Counted from the stretch's first letter, positions 16,786-25,722 are shown. The stretch is 64,000 nt of DNA from Pseudobacillus lumedeiriae (GCF_044891285.1 NZ_JAUIYO010000014.1:3065-67064); one strand, 5' to 3'. The notes: generated by a model from the sequence alone, not told the origin. Program-made: numbers and translations.

Positions 16786-16813
16786 ACTTTAGCACGACTT
16801 TAACTAAACTTTA
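16786..16813 (+). promoter_or_regulatory. Three ACTTTA direct repeats at exact 11-base spacing
   Basis: ACTTTA occurs at 16786, 16797 and 16808 in the region shared by the histidine kinase gene (minus) and the sinI-like gene (plus). Helical-turn-spaced direct repeats are typical for OmpR/PhoP-family regulators, and such a regulator is encoded at 17004-17714. TATGAT (16825-16830) could be the -10 for the sinI-like gene. Binding is inferred. Confidence 0.5.
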
Positions 16814-16866
16814 ACTTTCCGTTCTATGATCTAGATATACCATTAACCATATCAGGGGGGAAGAAC

Positions 16867-17007
16867 ATGAAAAAAGTGTGTAAGCATACTCTTGATACTG
16901 AGCGGCAATTTGAAGAATGGCTGCGATTGCTAATGCAAGCAAAGGAACTTGGCCTGACAGTCGAGGAGGTTCGCTGTTTTTTACAGAATGCCCAAAAACA
17001 CTCTTAA
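16867..17007 (+). CDS. SinI-like antirepressor
   Basis: A 46-residue protein. Its core EEWLRLLMQAKELGLTVEEVRCFL aligns with the SinI antirepressor core (EWVELMVEAKEANISPEEIRKYL in B. subtilis), the two-helix segment that pairs with SinR and stops it binding DNA. AGGGGGGAAGAAC gives a strong ribosome site. It lies on the plus strand between the histidine kinase and response regulator genes, both minus, and overlaps the regulator's 3' end by four bases. A SinR-type gene lies at 29438 and an exopolysaccharide cluster with SinR-like boxes starts just downstream, so it probably derepresses that cluster. Confidence 0.82.
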   Translation: MKKVCKHTLDTERQFEEWLRLLMQAKELGLTVEEVRCFLQNAQKHS

Positions 17008-17714
17008 CTACTAAACTTGTAACCTAATCCTCTGACAGTTAATATGAGGGCCGGCTTCGATGGATTCACTTCAATTTTCTTACGCAAATTGCTAATGTGA
17101 ATCATAACTGTTCGATAGTCACCTAAGCTTTCTTCTCCCCATATACGATCAAAAAGCTGCTCTAAACTAAATACTCGATTTGGATGTTCGGCAAAAAGAC
17201 ATAATAATAAAAATTCTTTTGTTGATAGGGAGAGAGGTGCCCCATTTTTCTTCACAACACAATTTTCTTTTTCGATGATCAAGTCCCCGAATGTAATTAT
17301 TTTTTGTTTAGCAGTAATGTCTACTGTCTTAGTATAATCAGTTAAATCACGATAACGGCGTAAGTGCGCTTTCACTTTAGCTGCTAGAATGCTGGGACTA
17401 AAGGGTTTTATAATATAATCATCCCCGCCAATCCGATGACCTAGAATCTGTTCGAAATCTCCCTCTCTGCCGCTTAAGAAAAGGATCGGGACATTTGTCA
17501 GGTTCCGTATGTGCTGGCACACTTCAAATCCATCCATATCAGGCAGGTTAACATCCAATATAATAAGTTCTGGTTTTTGCTGCTTAGTTAGTTGAATGGC
17601 TGTTTTTCCATCGCCGGCAAATATGAGATGGAATCCTTCTTTCTCTAAATAGAGCTTTTGGATTTCTTGTATATCCGGGTCATCGTCAACGAGTAAAATG
17701 GTTTCCCTAGGCAC
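17004..17714 (-). CDS. OmpR/PhoB-family response regulator
   Basis: A 236-residue transcription factor. The receiver domain has the acidic pocket D10-D12, phospho-acceptor D54 (LDVNLPDMDG), S81 and K103 (YIIKPF). The C-terminal winged helix has the typical LSTKEFLLL, PNRVFSLEQLFDRIWG and HISNLRKKIE, with GLGYKF near the end. It is the likely partner of the histidine kinase encoded 246 bases downstream on the same strand. Its targets may include the ACTTTA repeats before the sinI-like gene. RBS GGAGGAAAC on the minus strand. The gap upstream (17715-18032) holds a CTGGAG/CTCCAG hairpin near 17850 and no gene. Confidence 0.92.
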   Translation of the reverse strand: MPRETILLVDDDPDIQEIQKLYLEKEGFHLIFAGDGKTAIQLTKQQKPELIILDVNLPDMDGFEVCQHIRNLTNVPILFLSGREGDFEQILGHRIGGDDYIIKPFSPSILAAKVKAHLRRYRDLTDYTKTVDITAKQKIITFGDLIIEKENCVVKKNGAPLSLSTKEFLLLCLFAEHPNRVFSLEQLFDRIWGEESLGDYRTVMIHISNLRKKIEVNPSKPALILTVRGLGYKFSS

Positions 17715-18032
17715 GAAGTTTCCTCCTTTTCTTTAGATATTCCTTTATTTGGATATATAGTTTTAATTTATAACAATTATACAATAAATTGGAATAGATA
17801 AACCTATCTTTTCCTAGGTACATAAGACTAATTTGATCTTCCTGTATGACTGGAGGTCCAATCTGTCTATGATCTCCAGCCAATCAGTTATGTGTCTATG
17901 ATGTAAGAAAATCCTTCTTTTTCTTATGTGACTCTTTAATCTGGCATTCTATTATATAAGTACACTCCCTTGATCATTTTGATTCATTATAGCGTATATT
18001 AGGGGTTTTATTATATATAACAATGAAATTTC

Positions 18033-18048
18033 GTTCTTTATACAGAAC
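18033..18048 (+). promoter_or_regulatory. SinR-type operator, upstream box
   Basis: GTTCTTTATACAGAAC is an inverted pair of SinR half sites (consensus GTTCTYT). It lies about 45 bases before the -10 of the exopolysaccharide promoter. Confidence 0.7.
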
Positions 18049-18068
18049 AAAATGGTGCTAAAGCTCCA

Positions 18069-18097
18069 TTATTGCAAAAGAAATAATATGCTATAAT
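18069..18097 (+). promoter_or_regulatory. Promoter of the exopolysaccharide operon
   Basis: TATAAT at 18092-18097 is preceded by TGC, forming an extended -10. A weak -35 (TTATTG, 18069-18074) is 17 bases upstream. SinR-type boxes flank it on both sides. Confidence 0.6.
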
Positions 18098-18112
18098 CTC
18101 TATAAATTATAT

Positions 18113-18150
18113 GTTCTTTATAAAGAACAACCATTGGTTTTTTGTTCTCT
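18113..18150 (+). promoter_or_regulatory. SinR-type operators downstream of the eps promoter
   Basis: GTTCTTTATAAAGAAC (18113-18128) is a perfect palindrome of two SinR half sites, and GTTCTCT (18144-18150) is a third half site. They cover the expected transcription start, as SinR operators do in front of B. subtilis epsA. Confidence 0.75.
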
Positions 18151-18227
18151 GTAAAAAATAGAAAGGAAAGCAAGATGCTGATTGCGATCTCATTGCTTTC
18201 GAGTGATTTAATTAGGAAAGGAAGAAG

Positions 18228-19160
18228 ATGATGAAGGTATTGATCACAGGAGGGGCCGGATTTATTGGTTCACATATTACAGAGGAATTGCTTTTGCAGC
18301 ATCATCAAGTAGCGGTAGTGGATAATTTGTCCTCTGGGAAAAGAAGTCAGGTTCCTCTAGAAGCAGACTTTTATGAAGAAGACATTAGAAAGCGAGGGCT
18401 CGATAACATTTTTTCGGATTTTCAACCCGATTGTGTCATCCACTTGGCCGCTCAAGTATCTGTATCTAAGTCACTTCAAGCGCCGTTCAAAGACGGTGAA
18501 GAGAATATTTTAGCTACGATTAATGTGCTGCAGTGCTGTGTGAAACATCATGTGAAAAAACTAATTTTTTCTTCCACTGCGGCTTTATATGGCAGTCCAA
18601 AGTATTTACCGATTGATGAACAGCATGGCGTCAAGCCTATTTCTTTTTATGGATTATCAAAGAAGATTGCAGAATCCTATATTAAAATGTTTTCTGACAT
18701 TCATGGTTTGACGTATACCATTTTGCGTTATGCCAATGTTTACGGCATGAAACAAGATGCAAATGGAGAAGCGGGTGTCGTATCTACTTTTATTGAGCGG
18801 CTTTTAACGAATCAACCGCTCCACATTTTCGGAGACGGAACCCAAACGAGGGATTTTATTTTCGTGAAAGACGTAGCAAAAGCAAATGTAGCGGCTTTAA
18901 CGAAGGGAGAAAATGAAATCATGAATATTAGTACGGAAAAACAAACGTCCATCTTGGATATTGTTAATGAATTAAAAGCAATTACTTACAGCGATATTTC
19001 ACCTGTTTTTGATCATGAGCGGCAAGGTGACATTAAAAGCAGTTGCTTATCAAATAAAAAAGCAGCACATGTGCTGAAATGGAAGCCCGTTTATTCATTG
19101 ACAAACGGCTTAAAAGAAACGATCGGCTTTTATCAAAAAGAAATGATCGCATCAAGCTGA
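18228..19160 (+). CDS. NAD-dependent sugar-nucleotide epimerase (GalE-like)
   Basis: Extended short-chain dehydrogenase of 310 residues, first gene of the exopolysaccharide operon. The Rossmann motif GGAGFIGS is at residues 8-15, followed by the catalytic serine (SSTAAL) and YGLSK (YxxxK). The substrate is probably UDP-glucose or UDP-N-acetylglucosamine, epimerised at C4; it cannot be fixed from sequence. The substrate-binding RDFIFVKDVA motif is present. AGGAAAGGAAG precedes two adjacent ATGs. The leader between promoter and gene carries SinR-type boxes. Confidence 0.88.
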   Translation: MMKVLITGGAGFIGSHITEELLLQHHQVAVVDNLSSGKRSQVPLEADFYEEDIRKRGLDNIFSDFQPDCVIHLAAQVSVSKSLQAPFKDGEENILATINVLQCCVKHHVKKLIFSSTAALYGSPKYLPIDEQHGVKPISFYGLSKKIAESYIKMFSDIHGLTYTILRYANVYGMKQDANGEAGVVSTFIERLLTNQPLHIFGDGTQTRDFIFVKDVAKANVAALTKGENEIMNISTEKQTSILDIVNELKAITYSDISPVFDHERQGDIKSSCLSNKKAAHVLKWKPVYSLTNGLKETIGFYQKEMIASS

Positions 19161-19180
19161 AGAAAGAAAGGAGGATTATT

Positions 19181-19945
19181 GTGCAGGAAGGGCTGACAAT
19201 CAAAGATTTTTTTTATTTGATTAAAAAAAGAATCATCATGATCAGTATGACGATGACTATTGTCACGCTTATGACTGGTGTTATTATTCTCTTTCTTTTT
19301 AAGCCGGTGTATGAGGCGAAGGAATATATTTTAATAGGTGATTTGCATAACACGGATAGAGAAAATTCTTATGAAGAAACACAAAAAATTCCAAGAATGA
19401 TGGCTTCCTCTATCGACTTTATTAAGAGCCCGATCGTTCTAGATGCAGTGAAAAAAGAACTCGGCTTACATGACACGCCTTTAGAAAAAAAACTATTCAT
19501 TGAAAATAATAAGGATTCCCAAATTGTTACGATTACTGCTAAAGATCAGAACGCGGAGCTGGCTAGAAAGATTGCAAAGACTACCGTTTTTATATCTATC
19601 GAAAAAATGAACACTCTTTTGAAGTTTGATGGGGCGAAAATTTTGGAAAAAAGTGACGATTTAATAGAAAAAAACAATATCGCTGCTGCATTGGTAATTG
19701 CTCTTATTGTGGGGATGTTCTCAGGAGTCGGTCTGGCAGTCGTTCGGGAACAATTAGATGACTCGATAAAAAGTGAGAAAACAGTGGAAGATCTGCTCGA
19801 TGTGCCGCTTTTGGGGGAGTTTTCTGACAAGGCAAAAATCCGAAAAAGCAGACGGGAGATCCCTTTTTATGACGACAAAGAAAGGAGAGAGGTCCATGCT
19901 AAGGAAAAGACAAACCAAGCGGATCGAGCAACTACAATTTCCTGA
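19181..19945 (+). CDS. Wzz/EpsA-type polysaccharide co-polymerase
   Basis: A 254-residue chain-length determinant, the activating membrane partner of a BY-kinase. It has an N-terminal membrane segment (about residues 18-40), an outer-surface domain and a second membrane segment (about residues 165-185, IAAALVIALIVGMFSGVGLAVV). The C-terminal tail contains DVPLLGEF. I chose the GTG at 19181, which has GAAAGGAGG at good spacing; an upstream ATG at 19079 overlaps the epimerase gene and adds a non-conserved basic leader. The end overlaps the next gene by 50 bases. Confidence 0.85.
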   Translation: MQEGLTIKDFFYLIKKRIIMISMTMTIVTLMTGVIILFLFKPVYEAKEYILIGDLHNTDRENSYEETQKIPRMMASSIDFIKSPIVLDAVKKELGLHDTPLEKKLFIENNKDSQIVTITAKDQNAELARKIAKTTVFISIEKMNTLLKFDGAKILEKSDDLIEKNNIAAALVIALIVGMFSGVGLAVVREQLDDSIKSEKTVEDLLDVPLLGEFSDKAKIRKSRREIPFYDDKERREVHAKEKTNQADRATTIS

Positions 19946-20516
19946 AAAGTGGAAAAATACAGAGCAGATGAGAATCGTTCGATCGCATATCCAGCAGGCC
20001 TTCCATTATGAAAAGCCTGTATTAATGATCACTTCTCCTGAAGAAAATGAACTTCAGCCGCTTGTTTCCTCCAAGCTGGCTAGTTCATTCGCTGAAACCG
20101 GGAAAAAAGTGCTGCTTGTCGATGGCAATTTCCGAAAACCGGCTTTGCATAAATTATTTGAGATTCACAACATGACAGGACTGGGCAATGTATTAATGGG
20201 CGAAGAAGGAGCGGCTAGTGAAGTATTTATTCAACATCTCTACGTTCTGCCCGCCGGTCCCTTTCCTATCTATCCCAAATATTTAGAAAGGTTCAAGTCA
20301 TTCATTCATGTATGGCAGAACGATTATGATGTTGTTATTTTAGAAGCTCCAGCATGTTTAGAAGTGGCAGATGCTCAAATTCTTTCAACGGCTTGTAACG
20401 GTGTAATTCTTGTCATTCAAGCGAACCAAACGAAAAAAGAAGATGCCCTGAAAGCTAAAAAGATGTTAGAAAGAGCGGGCAGTTGTATTTTAGGAGCGAT
20501 TTATCAAACAAGTTGA
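19896..20516 (+). CDS. BY-kinase-like protein (EpsB type) lacking the Walker A motif
   Basis: A 206-residue homologue of bacterial tyrosine kinases that control exopolysaccharide length. The Walker A' motif KVLLVDGNFRKP and downstream LHKLFEIHNMTGLGNVL are conserved. Where active members have PGEGKS/T, this protein reads SPEENELQPLVSS, with no glycine-lysine-Ser/Thr. The C-terminus has no tyrosine cluster. It is therefore probably catalytically dead yet kept in frame in the operon. I chose the ATG at 19896 with AAAGGAGAGAGG; it overlaps the previous gene. Confidence 0.82.
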   Translation: MLRKRQTKRIEQLQFPEKWKNTEQMRIVRSHIQQAFHYEKPVLMITSPEENELQPLVSSKLASSFAETGKKVLLVDGNFRKPALHKLFEIHNMTGLGNVLMGEEGAASEVFIQHLYVLPAGPFPIYPKYLERFKSFIHVWQNDYDVVILEAPACLEVADAQILSTACNGVILVIQANQTKKEDALKAKKMLERAGSCILGAIYQTS

Positions 20517-20536
20517 AGTAATGCAGGTGATGATGG

Positions 20537-21994
20537 ATGGGTAATGGAGGAAAGAACTCGATTGGTAAAAATGTGTTTCATTTGTTTTATAGCACCGCTT
20601 TTTCTAGCGGCTTAAATGCTCTGACACTCATACTTCTCGCACATTATCTTGAATCCCACAGTTATGGGATGCTTAGTGTTGCGCTGGCATTTGCACTGAT
20701 TATGGGCTATTTCACGGATGCAGGAATAAGCGTCGGCGTACTTCGGGAAGGATCGAAAAAAGGAATTCATTTATCAGCTGTTATTTCTTCCTATATTAAA
20801 ATCCGCGTCGTATTATTAGGCATTACATTTGCAGCGGGTTTTTTCCTTATCCAGCTGCTTTATCAGAATCAGCCGGATTTAGTAAAAATTATGTATTGTT
20901 TAATTTTTCCAATGGTAACAGGGTTAGCTATGCAAAGTATTAGTATCACCTATTTTCAACTGGTGGAGGAAATGCAGCATTTAGGGATGATCCGCATTTG
21001 CTCGGCTGTACTTCTTGTTGTTTCTATCTCATTGGGCATGCTTTTTTCACTGCAGCCGAACGTTGTATGTTTTTTATACGGCTGTTCCTATTTGCTCGCA
21101 GGAATGGGCGGAATATATTTAATGAGCAAACGAGTAGTGATCTGTTTTAAAAGTGTGTTTCATAAGGAACTGCTGAAAAATATTCTGTCCTTTATTATCA
21201 GCGGATTATTGATCGTTATTCTGCCGCAGCTGGGGCCGATTATCCTAGAAAAGACGTTAACGTTACAACAGGTTGGTTTTTTTGCTGTCGCTTATCGGAT
21301 TCCTTCTGCTTTGTACCAAATTCCCGGCATATTGGCAGGAGCTTTCTATCCAGCTTTGTTTAAAAGTTATAACAATAAAGGAATGACAGAGCATTTGCAG
21401 CTACATATGGTCCAGATTAAACTGATGGGGTTAACCGGCATGGCGATGACGATTCCCTTGTATTACATGCCAGAGATGATCATTGGGTCACTGTTCGGGG
21501 AGAAGTGGATGTTTGCGGCCAGCGCTTTACGAGTATTGTCTTTTCTGCTCGTGCTGCAAAGTATAAACGTGGCTTTGGCTGACGGGCTGACAACAAAAGA
21601 TTTGCAATCACGCCGCACGATTGTCCAGGCAGCCGCTGTCGCTGGAGGGGTGGGGTTTTATATTTTTTTGAGCGGGCAGTACGGGATAGAAGGAGCGGCT
21701 TTCGCCGGTGTGTCTGTCGAGATTCTTTCCTTGGCTGGTTTCTGGCTGTTAAACCCAGCGAGAAAAACTTTGGCAATAAAAGTGTTGTTTCCTTATCTTG
21801 GTTCATTTGCTGTTTTGTTTTCCGTCTTTACATACTTTGCTCCCGCTCGGCCAGTCCTTGCCGCTGCCCTACATTTGTTTTGTCTTTTCGTCATCCTAGC
21901 GGCGGATTCAGAGTTAACACAAAAGTTAACGGGGATGACTCGTAAAAAGCACAGCGCAGCGGAACGAGAGGTGAAAAATGAAACTTCTTCATGA
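20537..21994 (+). CDS. Polysaccharide flippase (Wzx/PST family)
   Basis: A 485-residue membrane protein with about 12-14 hydrophobic segments, of the MOP superfamily. It opens with the typical amphipathic stretch and HYLESHSYGMLSVALAFALIM, and has the family-like GYFTDAGISVGVLRE. It would move lipid-linked repeat units to the outer face of the membrane for polymerisation. The Ser/His-rich last 30 residues are cytoplasmic. AGGTGATG precedes the start. It overlaps the polymerase gene by 17 bases. Confidence 0.88.
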   Translation: MGNGGKNSIGKNVFHLFYSTAFSSGLNALTLILLAHYLESHSYGMLSVALAFALIMGYFTDAGISVGVLREGSKKGIHLSAVISSYIKIRVVLLGITFAAGFFLIQLLYQNQPDLVKIMYCLIFPMVTGLAMQSISITYFQLVEEMQHLGMIRICSAVLLVVSISLGMLFSLQPNVVCFLYGCSYLLAGMGGIYLMSKRVVICFKSVFHKELLKNILSFIISGLLIVILPQLGPIILEKTLTLQQVGFFAVAYRIPSALYQIPGILAGAFYPALFKSYNNKGMTEHLQLHMVQIKLMGLTGMAMTIPLYYMPEMIIGSLFGEKWMFAASALRVLSFLLVLQSINVALADGLTTKDLQSRRTIVQAAAVAGGVGFYIFLSGQYGIEGAAFAGVSVEILSLAGFWLLNPARKTLAIKVLFPYLGSFAVLFSVFTYFAPARPVLAAALHLFCLFVILAADSELTQKLTGMTRKKHSAAEREVKNETSS

Positions 21995-23234
21995 CACTGG
22001 CCAGACGCAGCGCAGCACCGGTCTGTTCTTACTGTTTTTCCTCTTTACGTTGAGTAAATACAACGTATATATCGGATTTTCTCTTAAACCTTACATGCTT
22101 TTTTTACTATTCTTTTTGTGTTTTCATCTTGCTGTTTTTTCTTTTCAAACATTGTATTTTTTTGAGGTTATGTTGTTGTTGTTTTATTTATTTTATAGTT
22201 TCACGGGGGCTTTTTCGATGTATCCTCTCGCTAGTATTCGTATTACGCTAGGAATCGTTTTGCTCCTTTTCTGTTACTTTATCTTAAAGTCTATTTTAAG
22301 CCAGTATTCAGAACACGCTATACAAAAGGCAATAGCCGAAGCGGGTTTGTTATTTAACGCTGTCAGTCTTGTCCTATATGTGATCGGTTTGAAAAGCCTT
22401 GCATCTCAAGAGCAGGGAGAAATGATTTCTAGCTACGGTGTGCTGTTAGATAGAGAGTATCCAAGGTTAATCGGCTTGCTGGAAGACCCTAATCTTTATA
22501 TTTTTTACAATACCCTTTTCATTGCGTACTTTTTAACGAATATGAAAAGCTGGAGAAATAAAGCGGGGTTCCTCTTATGTCTAGTGACAAGTATCTTGAC
22601 ATTTTCAAGAGGAGGCCTGTTAGCCATGATCCTGATGGTTTTGCTCTATCTGGTCATAAGCAGTCCTGCCACAAGGTGGAAAACTTTGGTAACCATAGGG
22701 GGTGTTTGCTCAGCGGCTGGCTATATGACGGCATCCATCATGAAGTTTGATATTGGTCAAATGCTTGAAGCGAGAATAGAGGACTTTTCCAGCGACGGGG
22801 GAAGTGGACGCTTTGAATTATGGAGCAGGGCTTGGGAGTACTTTTTGTCAAACCCTCTTATGGGAATAGGAGCAGATAATTTTATTGAATATAACAAAGT
22901 GTATTATGGAGAAGGTTTGTACACACATAACACCTTTTTACAGATTTTATCAGAGTCCGGTTTATTAGGCTTCTCCTTATACTTCACTTTTCTTCTCCTT
23001 GTTGTCATCCAGCTGATGAATCGTCGTTTAATGAAGGAAAAACCGTATTTATTTTTATCATTTATTGCCTTTTTCCTGCAAATCATGTCCTTATCTTTAA
23101 TCATTAACGAAGTGTTCTTTCTGTATTTAGCTATTCTGTCCGCTATTTTACAGAAGGAGGAAAGGAAACAGCTCACAACAAAACAAGAGGGAAAGGAGAT
23201 TCATAAACATGAATGTCTTGTTAATGACGGATAA
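21978..23234 (+). CDS. O-antigen ligase/polymerase-family protein (Wzy-like)
   Basis: A 418-residue protein with about ten membrane segments. The large outer loop has the O-antigen polymerase/ligase signature: the arginines around ASRIEDFSSDGGSGRFELW and the histidine segment GLYTHNTFLQILSESGLLG. It would polymerise repeat units flipped by the neighbour. The ATG follows GAGAGGTGAAAA and overlaps the flippase gene; the 3' end overlaps the glycosyltransferase gene by 26 bases, so translation is coupled on both sides. Confidence 0.87.
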   Translation: MKLLHDTGQTQRSTGLFLLFFLFTLSKYNVYIGFSLKPYMLFLLFFLCFHLAVFSFQTLYFFEVMLLLFYLFYSFTGAFSMYPLASIRITLGIVLLLFCYFILKSILSQYSEHAIQKAIAEAGLLFNAVSLVLYVIGLKSLASQEQGEMISSYGVLLDREYPRLIGLLEDPNLYIFYNTLFIAYFLTNMKSWRNKAGFLLCLVTSILTFSRGGLLAMILMVLLYLVISSPATRWKTLVTIGGVCSAAGYMTASIMKFDIGQMLEARIEDFSSDGGSGRFELWSRAWEYFLSNPLMGIGADNFIEYNKVYYGEGLYTHNTFLQILSESGLLGFSLYFTFLLLVVIQLMNRRLMKEKPYLFLSFIAFFLQIMSLSLIINEVFFLYLAILSAILQKEERKQLTTKQEGKEIHKHECLVNDG

Positions 23235-24258
23235 ATTAATGATGGGAGGAGCAGAGTCTTACTTTTGCAAATTAGAAAATCAACTGAGGCACCCTAATCT
23301 TGTCTTTTATACAGCAGCGGGCAGCGGTGAGCTTTACGAACAAATCAACAATAAACATCATTTTATTCCAATGTCTCGTCGTAACCATCTGGCTAATCTC
23401 CTCATGATCAAAAGAAAAGTAATGAAATACAAGATTGACATCATTCATGCGAATAGCTTACGCATGGTTCTATACGCCGTGATGGTTCAAAAAATGGCGA
23501 AAAAAAAGTTTAAAATTATTTATACAAAGCACAATGCAACAATGATAGAAAAGCGTTTTAGATACGCTTTTACTCATCTATTAAATAAGCACGTGACAAA
23601 AATTATTACGGTAAGTAAGGATGAACAAAAGAATCTTTTTCAACTAGGTGTGCAGCCGAATAAGATTACAACGATTTACAACGGGGTAGATTTGGAGCAG
23701 TTCACCTATCATCAAAAAGAAAAAAATGACGTTTGCAAAGTCGGAATTTTAGCGAGATTATCTCCAGAAAAGAATCACGAATTATTTTTACAGATTTCTA
23801 GCCGCTTGAAGCATGATCCGAAAATTAAATTTTATATAGGGGGAGACGGTCCGCAATATTCAACCATTCGTAAAATGATTGACGAGTTGAATCTGACTCA
23901 TCACGTGCAAATGATAGGGGAAGTGAAGAATCCTCAAAGCTTTATTAAGGAAATGGATATACTCGTTTTGACCTCCCACCGGGAAGTATTTCCATTAGTT
24001 ATTCTTGAGGCAATGGCTGTTGGCACCCCTGTTGTCGCCATTGATACAGGCGGAATTAAAGAAGCGATCAAGAGCCATGAATTCGGCCGCCTTGTATCAG
24101 ACTATTCAGTCGATCACTTTTGCCGGCATATAGCAGCGATAAAGGAGGATCAACAGTTGAGGAACGAGATAGCCGAGCGTGCCCGTGATAGAGTTCAGAA
24201 ACACTTCTCTTTAGAAAAAATGATCACTTCTACAATGAAGGAGTACTTACATGTTTAA
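23209..24258 (+). CDS. Glycosyltransferase family 4 (GT-B)
   Basis: A 349-residue cytoplasmic glycosyltransferase. The N-terminus has the acceptor-side motif MMGGAESY, and the C-terminal half has the GT1/GT4 donor site with GxLARLSPEKNH, GDGP and the EX7E motif EVFPLVILEAMAVGTPVVAIDTGG. It adds one sugar to the lipid-linked repeat unit. Sugar and linkage are unknown. AAAGGAGATTCATAAAC precedes the ATG. The gap to the next gene (60 bases) holds a SinR-type box. Confidence 0.88.
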   Translation: MNVLLMTDKLMMGGAESYFCKLENQLRHPNLVFYTAAGSGELYEQINNKHHFIPMSRRNHLANLLMIKRKVMKYKIDIIHANSLRMVLYAVMVQKMAKKKFKIIYTKHNATMIEKRFRYAFTHLLNKHVTKIITVSKDEQKNLFQLGVQPNKITTIYNGVDLEQFTYHQKEKNDVCKVGILARLSPEKNHELFLQISSRLKHDPKIKFYIGGDGPQYSTIRKMIDELNLTHHVQMIGEVKNPQSFIKEMDILVLTSHREVFPLVILEAMAVGTPVVAIDTGGIKEAIKSHEFGRLVSDYSVDHFCRHIAAIKEDQQLRNEIAERARDRVQKHFSLEKMITSTMKEYLHV

Positions 24259-24285
24259 AAATAGAGGGATATTTATGGTTATGCT

Positions 24286-24301
24286 GTTCTTTATAAAGAA
24301 T
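24286..24301 (+). promoter_or_regulatory. Internal SinR-type box in the exopolysaccharide cluster
   Basis: GTTCTTTATAAAGAAT differs by one base from the palindrome at 18113-18128. It lies in the only sizeable gap of the cluster, 18 bases before the priming glycosyltransferase gene, and may control an internal promoter or block elongation. Confidence 0.6.
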
Positions 24302-24318
24302 GGTAAAGGAGATTTCTA

Positions 24319-25707
24319 ATGAACAAGGGGAGAGAAAGACGCATTTATAACATGCTCCTTATTTTATTCGATCTTGCTTTCGTGCATTTTAGTTATTTCA
24401 TTGCCTGCCGGCTGCTTGATGGTTCTTTTGTTCCCAGCCATTACATACATGCGGCGCCTTGGATATCGGCAGCCATACTCACTATTTTCTATTTATTTGA
24501 TTTTTATACAGAATGGAAAAGAAAAAGTTTTCAGCAAGTGATCTATACGATCGTATTATCGCTCGGAACATTGGCTGTTTTGATGGTGGCTGCTGTTATT
24601 GCTTACCCACTGGATATTATTTCATTTAAAGTTGTTATGCTCGCTTTTTTCATTCAAATTCTTCCATTTATCATGAGCCGTTTTGTTATTTGGCATGTCA
24701 TAAAAGCCATTCATGGAGAGAAAAAGGTATTGATTATCAGCGAAAATGAAGAAAGTGGTTTATCACTGGCAGATAAAGTACTTTCCCATAGCAAAGGATG
24801 GTTTACGATTAGCGGCTTTTTACCTTTGAGAGAAAAAAACAAATTAAAAAGCAGCTTAAAAGAAGTCGACATTGTGCTTATTGCTCATTCAATCGATAAA
24901 AAGCAAAAAAATGAAGTGATCGGCCTATGTGTAAAGCAGGGAAAAGAAGTTCTAATTGTGCCTGAAATGTATGAAGTATTTGTAAGCGGCTCCGTTTACG
25001 AGCAAGTGGATGACATGCTAGTATTTTCTGTTTCTCCCGCAGGGCTTACTGCTGCCCAGCGTGCGTTGAAGCGTACATTCGATCTTATTGCAGCTGTAAC
25101 CGTCTTAATCGTTACTAGTCCTTTTGTTATTTTTTTATGTATCATGATTCCGCTCACTTCTAAAGGGCCAATTTTTTTCAAGCAGGAACGGCTTGGCAGG
25201 AACGGAAAGCCCTATCAAATGTACAAGTTTAGGAGCATGGTGCAGGATGCCGAAAAAAATACAGGGCCGGTGCTGGCAGCAGAGCAGGATCCGCGGATTA
25301 CGCCAATCGGCAGGATCATTCGCGCTTCGCGTCTCGATGAACTGCCGCAATTATACAATGTTCTCAAAGGGGAGATGAGTCTCATCGGACCAAGACCTGA
25401 AAGGAAGTTTTTCATTGATCAATTTCAGCAGCAACTGCCTGATTATGCTTACAGAATGGCTGTGAAACCCGGACTGACTGGTCTGGCACAAGTAATGGCA
25501 AAATACACAACCGCCGTGGAAGATAAACTGCGGTTTGATTTAATGTATATCCGTCATTATTCATTTATCGCAGATGTAAAGATTTTATTACAAACGATCC
25601 GGGTCATTTTTCAGCGAGAGCAAGCCAGCGGTGTAAAAGAAAAAAACGCTCAAAGAGAAAAGCAGCTGTTACAGTTGCTGAACCAATATCGCGCTGCCGG
25701 CCAATAA
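24319..25707 (+). CDS. Polyprenyl-phosphate sugar-1-phosphate transferase (priming enzyme)
   Basis: A 462-residue WbaP/CpsE-type enzyme that starts the repeat unit by moving a sugar phosphate onto undecaprenyl phosphate. It has four N-terminal membrane segments, a CoA-binding-like middle (EKKVLIISENEESG), a fifth membrane helix and the catalytic domain with KRTFDLIAA, GPIFFKQERLGRNGKPYQMYKFRSM, SRLDELPQLYNVLKGEMSLIGPRP and KPGLTGLAQV. First sugar unknown. It has its own AAAGGAGA site behind a SinR-type box. Confidence 0.93.
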   Translation: MNKGRERRIYNMLLILFDLAFVHFSYFIACRLLDGSFVPSHYIHAAPWISAAILTIFYLFDFYTEWKRKSFQQVIYTIVLSLGTLAVLMVAAVIAYPLDIISFKVVMLAFFIQILPFIMSRFVIWHVIKAIHGEKKVLIISENEESGLSLADKVLSHSKGWFTISGFLPLREKNKLKSSLKEVDIVLIAHSIDKKQKNEVIGLCVKQGKEVLIVPEMYEVFVSGSVYEQVDDMLVFSVSPAGLTAAQRALKRTFDLIAAVTVLIVTSPFVIFLCIMIPLTSKGPIFFKQERLGRNGKPYQMYKFRSMVQDAEKNTGPVLAAEQDPRITPIGRIIRASRLDELPQLYNVLKGEMSLIGPRPERKFFIDQFQQQLPDYAYRMAVKPGLTGLAQVMAKYTTAVEDKLRFDLMYIRHYSFIADVKILLQTIRVIFQREQASGVKEKNAQREKQLLQLLNQYRAAGQ

Positions 25708-25722
25708 GGGGGAATTCATGAA

